Assembly: GCA_000231825.2 (NCBI GenBank)
Contig: JH720296.1
Coordinates: 2,158,656-2,218,314 of the forward strand
Direction: 5' to 3'
Source: Tetrahymena elliotti 4EA
Lineage: Eukaryota > Ciliophora > Oligohymenophorea > Hymenostomatida > Tetrahymenidae
Length of the DNA stretch: 59,659 nucleotides
The notes under the pieces are model-generated. The model searched no databases, was not told where the DNA came from, and saw only the letters and a program-made list of their open reading frames with translations. This document shows positions 26,398-39,771 of the stretch, one piece after another; the first letter of the stretch is position 1, and the number at the start of each line of letters is the position of its first letter. Made by a program: the position numbers and the translations under genes.

Positions 26398-28499
26398 TTT
26401 ATTTTTTGTTTATTCTAATTTTAATTTTGATAATTATATACAAACGTGAATACTTTTTATGTTTTTAAAGTAAAGATAGATGCCAATTTCCTTTCTCAAT
26501 CTTAAAGTTGAAGGAGAAACTTATTATTTATAAAATACTTTTTTTTTGCTAAAATCTTCAAATAGAAAATTATTGATAGAATAGTTTATCACTAAAAATC
26601 TAAAAAATATCTAATGATTATTTTAGTAAATAATGAATCTGATAAAGATAAGTAAAGAATAAGGCAATGAAATATTTTTTAAACTATAAAAAAATGTTTT
26701 TTATGTTTTTTTTAATGGGTTATTTATGTAAATAATTTGGATTACTGTTTATATTATTCTATCCTTCTTATTTAGAAATAATTAATTAAAACCATACATT
26801 CAAAACTTATTATTAATAAAATACTTTTTTTTATCTTCATATAGAAAACTATTGATAGAATGGTAATTTATCACTAAAAAGCTAAAAAATATCAAAATGA
26901 TTAACTATGGTATATTGAGCAATTAAAGATTTTTTCACTCTAAAAGTAATATATTGTTTCTTAATGGGTTATTTAGGTTAATAGATGGTTTTTTGTTTAT
27001 ATCATTTAATCCTTCTTATTTAGAAGCAATTACTCAAAATCATACATTCAAGTAAAATTACGTTAATATTGTAAAATATCATGAAAGTCAGTCAACTCCA
27101 AGTAAAAATAATTAAACAAACACAAATAATCATTTATCAACTTAAAATATTTTTAATATTGACAACTTTAATGTATTCAAGCCATCTAGCTCATTTTTAT
27201 TGAAGATAAATATAATAGAATTTCATCTAAAAGATAAATTTACCTTAAAGCAGTTAGAATAAATTCAGATATTTACCTTGCTATCTTATTTAAGATAACA
27301 CTCACCATAAAAGTATAGAACTAACACTTAATGATATTGAAAAGCAATAGAAATAAATCATAGCTTTTAATATATCTTGCCTTTAGCATTTATTAAAAAA
27401 GAGCTAAAATCATTTTTTATAATTATGGTTTCAAATAATATATGATAAAACACAAATCTACTCTACTTTTAATTGAATTAAAATTTAGAAAAATATTCTA
27501 TTTTAAACCAATTTCGTAGATATCTAAAAAACTATTTCTACTAAAAGATTATCAAGTAATACCCCAATCATTTTAAACTATCATTTTTAATGAAATGTAA
27601 GTATAATATAAGCAATATAAAGTTATAAAATATTTATTTAAATAAATTAAGGGTTAAATAAGAAAGAATTTCTCATGTTTTTTATGATTAAGAGTAACAT
27701 TTTAATTTATTAATTGTACAAAAAGTTCACCAACCATGATTGCATACAAATGTATTTCAATAAGTTAAATCATACAATTAAGTATAAAAGAGTTAAAAAT
27801 AAAGGTTTTAAAATAAATATTAATAAAATTTTAAAAGAATTTCCAAAAAAAATAAATTTATTTTTTACATTTAAACCTTTTTTCAATCAGTATTATTTCT
27901 TAAATCATTTAATCAATTTTTGATGTAGATATAATCAAAAAATATTAATTAAAACACATATTTATTAAAAAGTAATAAATAAATATATTGCTTTTAGACC
28001 CTTTTTTTTGTTCATAGATAATTACAAATTAAGAGAATGAAAGGTAGAAATATTTATTTGTTCTTGAATAAAATATTATGAGAAGTAAAAAAATTATTTA
28101 TCCACAAATAAAATTTTTGATAAAGATTCAAGTTTTTTTATCAGATATGATAAATTAAAAAAAAAATCAGAATTTCATCTAAAAAAATATTTATTTTCTC
28201 AAGAAGATGACCTAATAATAAAAAAAATATTTCTTAAAATAAAAAATAAAAAGGTAAAAACGTTTTTATTCCTTACAACATATTTAATTGAAGTTTAGAA
28301 TAAAATAATAGAAATATTGAAATAGAATACAAGAAATATATTTTTATATAAATGTTTGAAGGTGCACAAATTTAATTGAATTAAAATATACTTTTTTAGT
28401 GGTAGTAATTTTTGATTTTTTCATTAAAATATTTGTTGGATTTTTTTTAATTAAATTAATATTTTATTAAAGCTTAATTAATAATTTTTATGATTTAAA
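26398..28499. other. 2.1 kb AT-rich spacer
   Basis: Sequence upstream of the helicase gene. Apart from the tandem duplication at 26521-27052 it is low-complexity A/T with no coding pattern that I can support. Confidence 0.5.
26521..27052. repeat. two-copy direct duplication, ~286 bp period
   Basis: Two imperfect copies are adjacent: 26521-26806 and about 26807-27052. Shared landmarks are TAAAATACTTTTTTTT, AATTATTGATAGAATGG-like, TTAATGGGTTATTTA and CCTTCTTATTTAGAA, in the same order. The second copy lacks about 38 bp. No reading frame is shared, so this is a non-coding duplication. Confidence 0.7.
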
Positions 28500-31400
28500 T
28501 CAGAAGTCAAGTTATTTAAGTAATATTGATGATGAGTCTAATGCGCCGTTGTTCTTATTTTAGAAGGAGTTATTCATAGTGTCTTTTTCATAATTTGGTT
28601 TGCGAGGTTGTTAGAAATTATTTTATTACATTGATGTATTTGCAGATTTGAATTGGTTATGTTAGAATTGTTAGTTATTGAAATGGTTTTGTTTAAAATT
28701 GTTCAATTATCTTGGTTTTCTGTTATTTTATTGATAGGAGTCTTCTAGACTGCTGTAATTTTTGAAGGTTGTGTGTCCATCAATTTCAGATAGCAATCTT
28801 GTAGATTCTTTCAAGATTTCATATGTTTCTTGATTTTCTTTTAAGATGTTATTTTTAGGGAATTTAGAAAAAAACTCTAAATCTTATTTCATAGAGTCTT
28901 CTAATATGTCTTCGTAATTACCAGATTAGAATTAAGCTTCAATTTATTTTTATTTTTAAGCTTTCATTTGATTGAATTAATTTCCATAACTCTTTGGGGC
29001 TACTTTTTAAATTCCCTTTTTAACAAAATCTACAGTTTACTGAGCTGGCTTTCTAAATTATTCTTCTTCCTCATCACCATCTGCTTCATCTTCTTGAGAC
29101 ATTTTTTTGCTCGTTTTTGTTGCCCTTGGCTTTCTTACTATTGGTTTTAAGTTTACTTCATCCTAAATATTTTCCTTTTCCTAAAAGTTAAATTCCTAAA
29201 TAAAAAAATTTCTTTAGAAGACTGTTAAAAATAAGTCACTAAAGTTAAATTAAATAAGTAAAAATATTTACTGTAGCTGCTTTAGGTGGTCTTCCTCTTC
29301 TCTTTTTGATTGGTTGGTCTGGTTCAGCTAACTAGTTTTCTATTTCCATGATATTTTATTTTAACCCAATAACTTTTTAGTTTTGCTATACTTAGGGTTA
29401 CTTAATCTTCAAAGGTTATTCTTCAACTGATTTATCCAGATCTTCATTAAAGTAACGCTAGTTTCTCAAGCTGCTTTCACCTTATGGTTCAGTAGGAGGT
29501 CTTTCTTCCATTCTACTCTTAGTTTAGATATCGCAAAACAAACATCCCAAAGCAGAGAATCCATCCTTTGTTTCAATCTAATATTTAAAATGAATTTTAA
29601 ATCTCTTTCTCAAAAATCTTTTAATTTAATTTTTATCAAAACCTAATAAAAAATTACCTTAACTTAGAAGCAGTTGCAATTAGCACATTTCATTTAAGAT
29701 CTAATTAGTTTACCATCTTTAACAATTAAGTATTAATACATACATGCATTACAAGTCATCGTATAATTATTCTCTTTATCAGGCCAATCTAGAACTAGTC
29801 TACCACCCTATTATTTTTAGATATTTTTATTTAATTTAGAATTTAACAACAAACTTTATCATTACTTTTTCATACTTGCAGTGTGGGCAAGGGCCAATTT
29901 CATTATTTACCATTGAAAATTAACAGCTTCTATTGGAGCATAAATTGCAAGATGTTCTTTAATATTTCTCTTCACTACTATAATTTTCTAATTCAGGAGT
30001 TTTTTGGAAGCACAGAGGACAAATGGTGAAACGTTTAGTGTTACCTTTAACAGTCGATTCAATAAGAACTAACTAGAATCCATCAATAGGACAAAAACAT
30101 TCACCTGCTGGGGTATACTTAGAATCTCTAGGCAAACCATACATAAATTTACATCTTTCACAGAAAATTTTTCCTATTTTATCCAAAATCTTCATGTTGC
30201 ATTTACATCTACCACATTTAGTGAAATATTAAGCTTAACCTATTGAATTAAATATAAACATTATTAATAAGATTATCACTCAAAAATATTATTTTACTGA
30301 TAGTTGTTTCAATTGATTAGTAAATAGGATCAAAATACTTGTCTAAGACATTCACTTTGCTAACAAAATATAAATATTTATTCTTAAAAAGTTCAATAAC
30401 ACTTTAGAGTACTTAATCTTTATCTAACTCACCTTATGAAATGAGATCAACAGATCTTTCAATTGAGCTTCTCAAATTAGGAGCAACTAATTCAGGGTCT
30501 ATTTCAGCATATGCATGAATAAGTGAAGCGCCAAGTTCTGTTGGTACTAATCTTCTAGCCTATCCAACAACTTAAACGTATTCTCTATCACAAATATTAG
30601 TGATATGTTAAGCCATAGATGCATCAGTACCAATACCATTCTATTCCATCAAACTAATCAAATCAGATTCTGTTAAATGATCAGGTGGTTGAGTCTTTCC
30701 AGAGTGGATATCAACACTATGAAGATAAATCTAATCTCCTTCTGAAAAATTAGGTATTTCATTCTCATGAATTTTTTACCAAGGTAATGCTTCAAGATAT
30801 CCCTTGTCAATTACAGCAGTACCAATTAAAGAAAAAGTTTAATTACCAGTTTAGAAAAGAACCTAAAAACGATAAAAATATTGAATTAAAATTGTAAAAT
30901 ATTAATTAATTTTACCTTTTTCTTGTATAAACGACAATCAGAAGAAACTGTAGCCAAGAAATGTCTGCAAACAAGTTCATAAATATTTTATTCTTCTCTT
31001 GAGAGCTATTGTCTCATAATTTTATTGGTTGGAGTAATAGGAGGATGGTCACCTACGTCTTTTCCTAATCTAGATTTGTGAATTCCATTTTGAGATAATT
31101 TTTAGGCATATATGCAAATGTTCTAATTTTAATGGTATTGACAAACAGCATGAAGCACAGAATTAAAATCAAATTTATCAGGATACTTTGTACTTTCAGT
31201 TCTGGGATATGTAATAAAACCTCCCAAATATAACTTTTCAGCTACTTGCATAGCATTTTATGGGCCAAGACCTTTATTTATTTAATGTTTAATTTTAAAA
31301 TTAATTTTAATTCAATAAAATATATTATTTACCATATTGCTTAGAAGCCATTTTCAAGAAATTTACAGTGTTTAGTGCAACGGGTTTTATTTTTTAAGTT

Positions 31401-33208
31401 TCTTTATTGTCTACTTTAACTACTGATGTTTATCCGATACTTTCTAACTCTTACTTTACATCTAAAGCTTCTTATTAATCATATGTTCTTTCTTTTGTCC
31501 ATTCTAAATTGATCAACTAATTATTTCAAATAAAAATTTATCAATTAATATTAAACAATTATAGAGTAATTATTTTTACCTCATTGGGTACTAAGCTAAT
31601 CTTAGGAATAATTCTATAAAATGGCTTAGAGATAAAATCTTTGATTTCATCATCTCTTTATACGCAGAAAGCTAGTGTGGGAGTTTGGCATGGACCAAAA
31701 GTTATTTTTTTATTGTTTAAATCTTCATACTTTCTGACTAAATATCTTGTTTAGAAACGTGAAAAAGCTACACCTACTTTCAAGTCAATAATTTAACGGG
31801 CATCTACTGCTTAGGACTCATTGAAGTTGGGTCCAATAGAAAGCTCATCAAAAGACTTACGGATATCTATTGGGGTAATAGAGGAGAATTTAGCTCTGAA
31901 AATTTATTGGAAATCTTCTTTAATCAATTCTGGCTTGCAAATAGTAAGAACTTCAAAACAAATATTTTCTCCTTCTCTATCATTATCCAACCATAGAATA
32001 AGATAGCTTGCTCCCATAGCTTCTTTTTAGAGATGTTAAATGATTTAGCTTCATTATTTAATTAAAACAAATTTATTTTTAAAGATTTTTATGATATAAA
32101 TATTTACCTGTTTGGGTTTGTTTCTTTCTTCAAGGTTGTTGCATTGAATAACTTATAAGGATCTACTCTTCTCCAATCTTGATATTCTTAAGTGAAATCT
32201 GAAGTATAAATATGACCGATAACTGAAGTAACCTTAATAAGTGCTTTCTAATTGAATACATTTATTACAAATAAATATATTTAGTTAAAACGTTTTAAAA
32301 AATACCTTTCCAAAAATATGACCATAGAAAGTAAAAACATTAGAAAATTTGCAGATTCCTTTACGGGTAGTGAATCCTGCACCTCCAAGAGCCTCAGCAA
32401 TACTACGAGCTATAGAAGGCTTTTCAGCAACCATCAAAACAGTAACGAAGTTATCATATCCTTCATCTACTGAATATGGAAGAAGCCCTTTAGCATGGAC
32501 ATTACTGAGGTATGGCTAATTCTATTATCTTACAGGTTGATGAGCTTATCCTGATTGTCCTTAAGAGTTTGATTAATTATTTCTTGGCTAACGAAGGGAA
32601 TGGCTATTTGATTTTATTTCACCATCTTCTTAGTTTTCTGATAATCCTTCTCTTTGCTTTGCAAGTCTATTTTTGTAGTTAGGATCAAAATTTTTACCTA
32701 AATAACCAGTTTTAACAGGAGCTTTGTTGTCATCTTGAGAGAAACCTCTAAGTGACTAAGCTTACTCACTATTTGAATCTTTTCTTTAGTTGAATTTGTT
32801 GCCATGGAAAGAATTTTAATCTTTTTAATATTAATGAAAACTATTTTTTCTCAAAGGAGCTACTTGCTAATCTTATTATTCACCTCCATCCTATTCAACT
32901 TGCATACTTCTTTCTTTTCCATAATTCTTTCCATGAGACTGAGATCTATCAAATGATTTATATGAATATGAACCACCCTATTCAGTGTCATTATCAAATT
33001 TGTTATATCTAGGGTTGTGCTAGAACTTCTACTAAGCATTTTAAGTGTATTAAAATGTGCTTTTTTGACCCTCTATTTAATAAAAAGAGAATATTATAAT
33101 TTTGAAAGTCAAAAAAGAGGGTATGTCTGTTTTAAAAAATGATTTGAAGTTACAATTAGGTTTATCTTAAATGAAGTTCTGCTAAATTTTGAATGAATCC
33201 TATTGCAT
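28500..33208 (-). CDS. TOP3B: DNA topoisomerase III beta (type IA)
   Basis: Type IA topoisomerase, which cleaves single strands through a 5'-phosphotyrosine and relaxes or decatenates DNA; TOP3B also acts on RNA in animals. A Gln/Asn/Ser-rich N-terminal extension of about 200 residues precedes the TOPRIM domain ([20 protein letters not shown]; acidic triad motif [15 protein letters not shown]). The active site is [15 protein letters not shown] (about 31180-31235), with the catalytic Tyr in [14 protein letters not shown] and [12 protein letters not shown] motifs follow. The C-terminus carries several Cys-pair zinc fingers ([51 protein letters not shown]) as in TOP3B rather than TOP3A, then an AT-hook-like KKRRGRPPK (about 29300), a Lys/Asn/Glu-rich segment and an Asn/Gln-rich tail. 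The ATG at 33206-33208 gives an open frame, but the first about 60 codons are uncertain and could include an intron. Confidence 0.88.
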
Positions 33209-34697
33209 ATTGGCAGACCTACTAAATTTTCCTTAGAAATCTTATTCCATTTTATTTATTTATTCAATATTGATTGAATCAAAATTTCAGTTTATTTATA
33301 TGTGAGGTTTCCTAAAATCTATTTATTTTTAATAGTAAATAATTAATTTAATGATCTGCCCACAACATTTGAATTTAAAACTATACATTTCTAGAATTTA
33401 TTTATGAAATTATTCTTCTGCTAACAAAAATAGTTTTTTTTAAATCTCTTTATGTATTTATTATGCCTCTTCTTTTATTATTTTTTCTGCCTAAGTTACT
33501 ATTAATTAATTAATAATAATATCCTTAACTATACACAAGCACTTTTGTAATAATTTATCAATAGAATAAATTTTAGATACGAATGTATTATAATGCAAAT
33601 GCCCTTGAATTATAAAAATGTGAAAAAGATTGAGTCTCAATCAATTAAAAATAATTTACCTTTTTTAATTATTTCTGACGATTTTTAAAATTTGTATTTT
33701 TTAATCCCCGCATTTTTCTAAAATTTAATTTCAAATTTGAATTTAATTAATAAAAACAATATTTGCTATTACTTTACTAATTGCTCTAAGTCATATATTT
33801 TTCTCAACAAATAAATATTTAAAAGAAACACATCAAAATAATCTATTGAACTTTTTATTAATTAAATCTAAAAATGTATTTAACTTTAATTAATTATTAT
33901 TCAGCATAGAAAATCTATAGTTCTTTATTAATTTTATTCATACATTTTTATACTAAAACATATTCATAATTATTTATTCTAGAAATCTTATTAAAAGAGC
34001 ACCATAATTACAAAATAGAAATTTGTCAAAAATTAATAACTATCTTTGTATACTTATCAAAAAACAAATAATTAGTTTAATATGAAAAATAGATAAATAT
34101 ATTTGAATCTATGCTTTGCAATGACAGTGTTATTCTATTTTAGAAATATTTGAAATTGATTAATAATTCAAAAATGCTTATAAAATCTTTAATATTCAAT
34201 AATAATGAGCACTTAATGTTTATTTTTTTTTATATAGTGTGAGCAAAATTTTCAAGTAAAATGTAATATGAAAGAAATTTTCTGTATTTTATTTTATTTC
34301 TGTTTAATTAATTTTAACAAATAAAAGGTATCATACTTATTAAATTTTAGCAACATATTAAATATATTAAATGATAGGCAAAAAATAATCAAAACAAATA
34401 TTTTAATCAAAAGCTTTATTTATTTTTTAAAGCTGAAAATAATTGTTTGAACTTCTTTTTAATATATGAAATGAATATATGATGCTTGAAAAAATGTTTT
34501 TAGACATGCTTCATTTTGAAAATAACTTCTAAAACAGATTTAGTTGAATTGAATCATAAAAAAATAAAAAATTTCTTAAAAATGGTTTGATATATAAATT
34601 TAAAAATCTTTTTTCAAAATAATTGTTAGAATTGAAAGCTTTAAAAAGGCATGAAAAGGGTAAGAAACAAAAAAATAGATTTAATAAAACAGCTATT
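33209..34697. other. AT-rich spacer between the two topoisomerase genes
   Basis: About 1.5 kb containing the presumed promoter of TOP3B and the 3' end of its paralogue. I see no coding pattern. Confidence 0.5.
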
Positions 34698-37600
34698 TCA
34701 TTAAGATTCTTAATTTTTGTTTTATTCATTTTCTGCTTCTTGTAGAATCTTTTTTTATTTCTTTTTTGTTTACTTAAGGCTTTATAAGTTTACTAGTTAC
34801 TGTTCTATGCAATCACTAGCAAGTAAATATGATTGCTATTCAGTAGATTAATTTTAGTCTTTATTTTGTGGTCTTTTATCCTTTTAAGCATACTATTCTT
34901 TGCCTTTAAATTATGTTTTCTTTTTTGAGTTTCCAAATTATTATTGCTAGGAGCTTTATTTTTATGGATAGCTATCTAAATTTTAATTAACCTACTTATC
35001 CTCTGTTTAGGTATTGTTTGCAGTTGATTCAGTCAACTTAGCAGGATTTAATTGATCCAAAATATTGGGAAATTATTATTCTGTAATCAATTAATTAAAA
35101 TTTTAATTGTTATTTTATTTATTTTAATTTTTTTATTAGTTGCTTTATCTTGTATATTCTACATCTTTTCTTTAATACTTATGCTATCTCTAATCATTGC
35201 TATTATTATTATTTTAATTAGAATCATTATTATTCTAATAGTTGTGATATTTCTATTTTTAATAATTATTCTTATTATATTGATTTCTATTCTAAAATTA
35301 ATTTTAGTTATTGTTATTATGATTATGCTTATGGTGTTTATGATAATTTCTTTTCTCATTTTATCTTTGGTTCTAACTATCTTCTTCATTTTCTTCTTCA
35401 TTAGAGGCATCTAATTAATTATGACAAAAAAATTCATTTTATTTTTGAAATATTTCTCATAAAACAAATTTGAGTATTTTAACTAATTTTAGTCTTTTAA
35501 TCTTTCAATAATCCCAAAAGAATTCCCACATTTTTTTAAAATAACTCATCTTTTTTCAATTTTTTAATTAGATTATATGGAAAAATTCTGATATTCCAAT
35601 TGAAAATCTATTTAAAAATATTGAAATAAATTTGAAAACAAAAAAATTTCAATCCATTTTTTATTTTAAAATCCAAAAATGTTCAAATTTCAAAATGATT
35701 TTTTTGTTTTTTGAATGAAAAAATTCAAAGAATAAATTTTAATTAGTCCTTAGGTCTAAGCTGGACCTCTTTTATTTTAAAATTTAAGCTTTTTGGAAAG
35801 GGGGAGCCCAAAAACTGTTTATTTAAATTCAATGTCCACATTAATTTGTTTAAAATACTTATATTTTGCAATTTACCTTAGAGATAGCCCTTTATTTAAT
35901 CAAAATGGAAATCTAATCTGGAGGATTGAGAGACAAAATTTTCATACTTTTATTTAAAGATTTTAATTTATGTATCAACAAGTTGGTCTTTAGACATTTA
36001 GCCTTTTGCTATTTGAGAAATTTATTCTTCCATTCTTCTTCTAAGCTCAGGAGCTACTAATTCATTATCTATTTCCTTGTATGCACGAATGAGAGCAATT
36101 CCTAGTTAAGTGGGGATAAGCTATCTTTCTTTTATATTAACATATACATAGTTTCTTTGTATAATATTATTTATGTGTTAAGGCATGGATGCATCTGTTC
36201 CAATACCGTTTGATTCCATAAGACCGATTAAATCAGATTCTGATAAATAGCCTGGTGCCTAAGTTAATAAATTTAAAACTTCTACATTTTCAAATTTAAT
36301 AACACTTCCTTCTTCTAAATTTTTTATATTTGGGTTGCTGATACTTGCAGATTCCCAAGGTACTATTTCAAGGTATCCAGGATTTAATAATATTGATTTT
36401 TTAACTTCAAATTAATTTGATCCAGACTCTAATTCATAAGTTGTATTTTCTATCAATGCATCTTATGAGAGAGATCCTAAGAAATTTTTGCAAACTAATT
36501 CATAAATCTTCATTTATTGAGGATTAAGATGTTAAGGTGTCTAAATTTATTATAAAAAAATTACTTTCTTTGTCAAAAATATTAAGTTTATTTCTTAGTT
36601 ACATTTTAAGTAGGTGTAATAGGAGGATGATCACCAGAATCTACTCCCTTGTAAGGTTTACTAAATGATTGACTTAGTAAATTATTTGCATAGCTTGCCA
36701 ATTCTTGGAATTTAGAATTCGAAATAGCTTGGATAACTGAATTGAAATCGAATTCACCTGGGTATTTTGTTGTTTCTGTTCTAGGATAAGTAATAAAACC
36801 ATGCAAATACAAATTTTCAGCAATATGAATTGCATCATGAGGTCCAATTTCTTTATAGATAAGGTAAAAATTTTAAAATGTATTTAATATGCTATAAAAC
36901 TACCATATTTTCTAGAAGCTATTCTAAGCATATTCACAGTGTTCAAACCAACAGGTTTTGACTTTATTGCTTATACTGTTGAAACACTTTTAACTGTAAG
37001 TTGATTGCTTTTTTGAACTTCATTTAATACTTTTTAAGCTTCTTCTTGATTGAGTGTTTCTCCCTTTAACCATTTTGCAGTTACCTTTTATTAATTTCTT
37101 TATTAATTTTTTAGTAAGATTTTTTCTATATTTACATTTTCATTCAGTTTGACTTGCACAGTGTAATAAGTTTGAGGCTTAAAATTTTCAATTTCTTCAT
37201 GTCTTTCAACACAGAAAGCTAAAGTTGGAGTTTAGCATGGGCCATAAGAGATTTTTTTTTTGCCCTAAATATTGTACTTACTTTGAAGATATCTAGTCTA
37301 AAATTTACTGAAAGAAAGACCAAGCTTTTTATAGTTTTTAAAATGTTTGTTTTTTGATATTCCTTATAGACTTAAAGAGAATAATTTTTTTAGGAAATAA
37401 AGAAATACCTTAAGATCAAGGATTTATCTAGCGTCTACTGCAAGAGATTAATTTAAATCAGGTTGTGCATGAAGTTGTTCATATGCTTTTACAATATCAA
37501 CTTAAGTGATTGATGAGAATTTAGCTCTGAAAATGTATTAATTATTTCTATCAAATACATTTAAAAGACTATCACAAACTTAAATAACTTCAAAACAAAT

Positions 37601-38122
37601 ATTTTCTCCTTCTCTGTCGTTATCCAGCCACAAAACAAGGAAATTGCATCCTTAAGCTTCATTTTTTAGGTGTTGAATGATGGTTCTAAATTAATTAGAA
37701 TTTATTTAATTTCTTCACATAAAATATATTTTTTTACGTTGATGGACTTGAGAATTTTTTGTAAGTAGGAGCATCGAATAATTTGATAGGATCTACATCA
37801 TTTCCATTATATTCTGGAGTAAAATCTGTGCTATAAATATGACCTACTACAGAGGTGACTTTAATCATGCATGGCTAGAAATTATTTAAAATTATAATGA
37901 GTAAATCTAATAATTTGGTTTAATATTTTTAATTGATTGCATATTTTCTGTTTTTAGATGATGAATTATTACCATCTAAAAGAAGTAGGATCCAAAGTAG
38001 TGGACTTCGTGATGAGTATGCTTTCTCTCTGTATGTACTTATTGAGATAAAGAATATGCTATTGTCCTAGCTATAGATGGTTTTTCAGCAACCATCAGAA
38101 CTTAAATTGGAGGAAAGTTCAT
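34698..38122 (-). CDS. TOP3B paralogue with intact core but low-complexity tail instead of zinc fingers
   Basis: A second type IA topoisomerase in the same orientation as TOP3B. It starts at the ATG at 38120-38122, only a few codons before [15 protein letters not shown], so it lacks the long N-terminal extension. TOPRIM acids ([17 protein letters not shown]), [17 protein letters not shown], the active site [15 protein letters not shown] (about 36780), GDHPPITPT and [15 protein letters not shown] are intact, so catalysis is plausible. After the core (KGQMSKDQLVDTQIKIFKQK) no zinc fingers follow. A phase-1 donor at 35877/35876 matches a phase-1 acceptor at 35412/35411, giving a 465-nt intron. 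The last exon (34698-35411) encodes an Asn/Gln/Lys/His-rich tail (KRNYHKHHKHNHNNNN) with no internal Met. Without that splice the frame would end at a TGA at 35725. The tail assignment is inference. Confidence 0.75.
35412..35876 (-). other. probable 465-nt intron of the TOP3B paralogue
   Basis: GT (GTAAAT) and AG (TTAATTAG) ends with matching phase join the topoisomerase core to the low-complexity tail exon. The interior is A/T-rich. The evidence is frame continuity and the lack of any Met in the tail exon. Confidence 0.55.
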
Positions 38123-39771
38123 TTTTTTTTGTTGTTTTAAAGTCTTAATTGATAATTTTTTTTTTTCAAGATACTGAATTTTTTTGAAGATTTTATTGAT
38201 TATTAAGTTTATTATTAGGTTAAATAATATCTTTTTGCATTTACTATACAATTCTCTACCTTATCTTATCAATAAATAAATTAATAAGTCCATCCATCAA
38301 TTAATGCATTAAGAATTAAATTTTATGTCATTTTGCTATTGGAAGATTGGTTTTTAATGTTTGTTTTTATTTGATAGCATTTGAATATCTCTTATCTTGA
38401 TAACTTACTATCTCCTTCATTATATAAGCTGACTTACTTGATGAAAATTTGTTAATTCTGATCAACAAACCTACTAACTACTCACTCACTCAAGAAGGCA
38501 TTTTATTTCTCAATTATCAATATCTCCTATTTGATAACCTTTTTAATTATTTATTTAAAATGTTGGCAACTTCTTCTTGACATTTAATTTATTCAATTAA
38601 ATTTTTTAAAATTTAATTTTAATAATTAATCGAGTCCGTTTTTAAATATTTTTTTTGAATTAAAATGTTTTATTTACTTTTTTATCATTTTTAGAATTAT
38701 TTGAGAAAGATAAGAAAATATTTTAATTTATTAAATTTTTATTTAAATTAAACAAAATATTTTCAAAAAAGTAAAAGTGATTTTTGGGATTGCTACTTAT
38801 TTATTTTATTTTAGTTCATAAATATTTTGATAAAAATAAAAAAATTTAGATATGTTTTTAGACAAGAGATGTAATATGATTTTAGTTATCGTTTTTGTTT
38901 ATTTTTGAATTAAAGAAAATAATTTAGTCAGAAAGATATGAAGGATTTAAATATTTGAAAATATGGAAATGAAAATCTTGTGAATCAACTAATCTTTAAT
39001 TCAAAATAAAAATGTGAAATAAATCAAAATTAATAAAATTTGCATTCTTAAAAATTAGAGGAAAAAAAAATTAATTTGAGGAGAAATAAAATTTTGAATC
39101 AGAGGGAAAATTAGATTAATTGATTGATAAGAGCATATATAAAAATATTTAGAGAGAATAAAGATAATTTAGATTTATTTAGAGTATCTCTGAGAAGAGA
39201 GAGACCTGCTTATTAATTAGGATGAAGAAGGCTTACTTAGCACTTAACAAAAAGTTTCTGAGTGAAAAATTTTAAATTAAGTTAGGTGAATAAGAGCATA
39301 TATATTAGTTTGTTTATTAGCAATATTGGTTGATATGTGATTAAATAAATCAATTAACTATTTCATAAGATAGAAATACCAACTCATATGCATTGTTCAT
39401 TATCATTAAGCTAACCCAAAATGGGATAATGATAATTAAGTAAAAATTTTTTTTTTTCAATTAATTAATTAAATTGTTTAGAGTTGTATTTAAATATCAA
39501 AAAAAAAAACACATAAGCAAACAAGCGATAAGCAATTAATCAAATTAAAAGAAAAGAAGAAAAGAAAAATAAATAAATTAGTAAATAAATAATTAAATAA
39601 GGACTTAGAAATCAAAAAGAAAGGTGTTTGTATACAAAATTTGTATATTTATTTGCATATATTAAATTAGAAATATAAAGATAATCATAGAGAACGTAAG
39701 AAGGGGGAATATTCATATTTAATATTCGTTCGCGTTATTTAAGCTAAGGGGATATTTGATAATCAATAAAA
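38123..39771. other. AT-rich divergent intergenic region
   Basis: About 1.65 kb between the divergent topoisomerase paralogue and the CDCA7-like gene. The word AATAAGAGCATATATA or close to it occurs twice (about 39127 and 39290). A long plus-strand frame from 39222 exists only because TGA is rare in such DNA, and its composition is not protein-like. Confidence 0.5.

Noticed and set aside
35052..35414. Plus-strand hydrophobic Ile/Leu-rich ORF resembling a membrane protein
   Set aside because: It is the antisense of AAT/AAC/AAA/TAA-rich coding sequence (Asn/Gln/Lys tail of the TOP3B paralogue); such tails always give Ile/Leu/Val-rich antisense frames.
39222..39771. Long plus-strand open frame before the CDCA7-like gene
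   Set aside because: Only TGA terminates, so A/T-rich spacer is often open for hundreds of bases; the frame differs from that of the gene and its composition is not protein-like.
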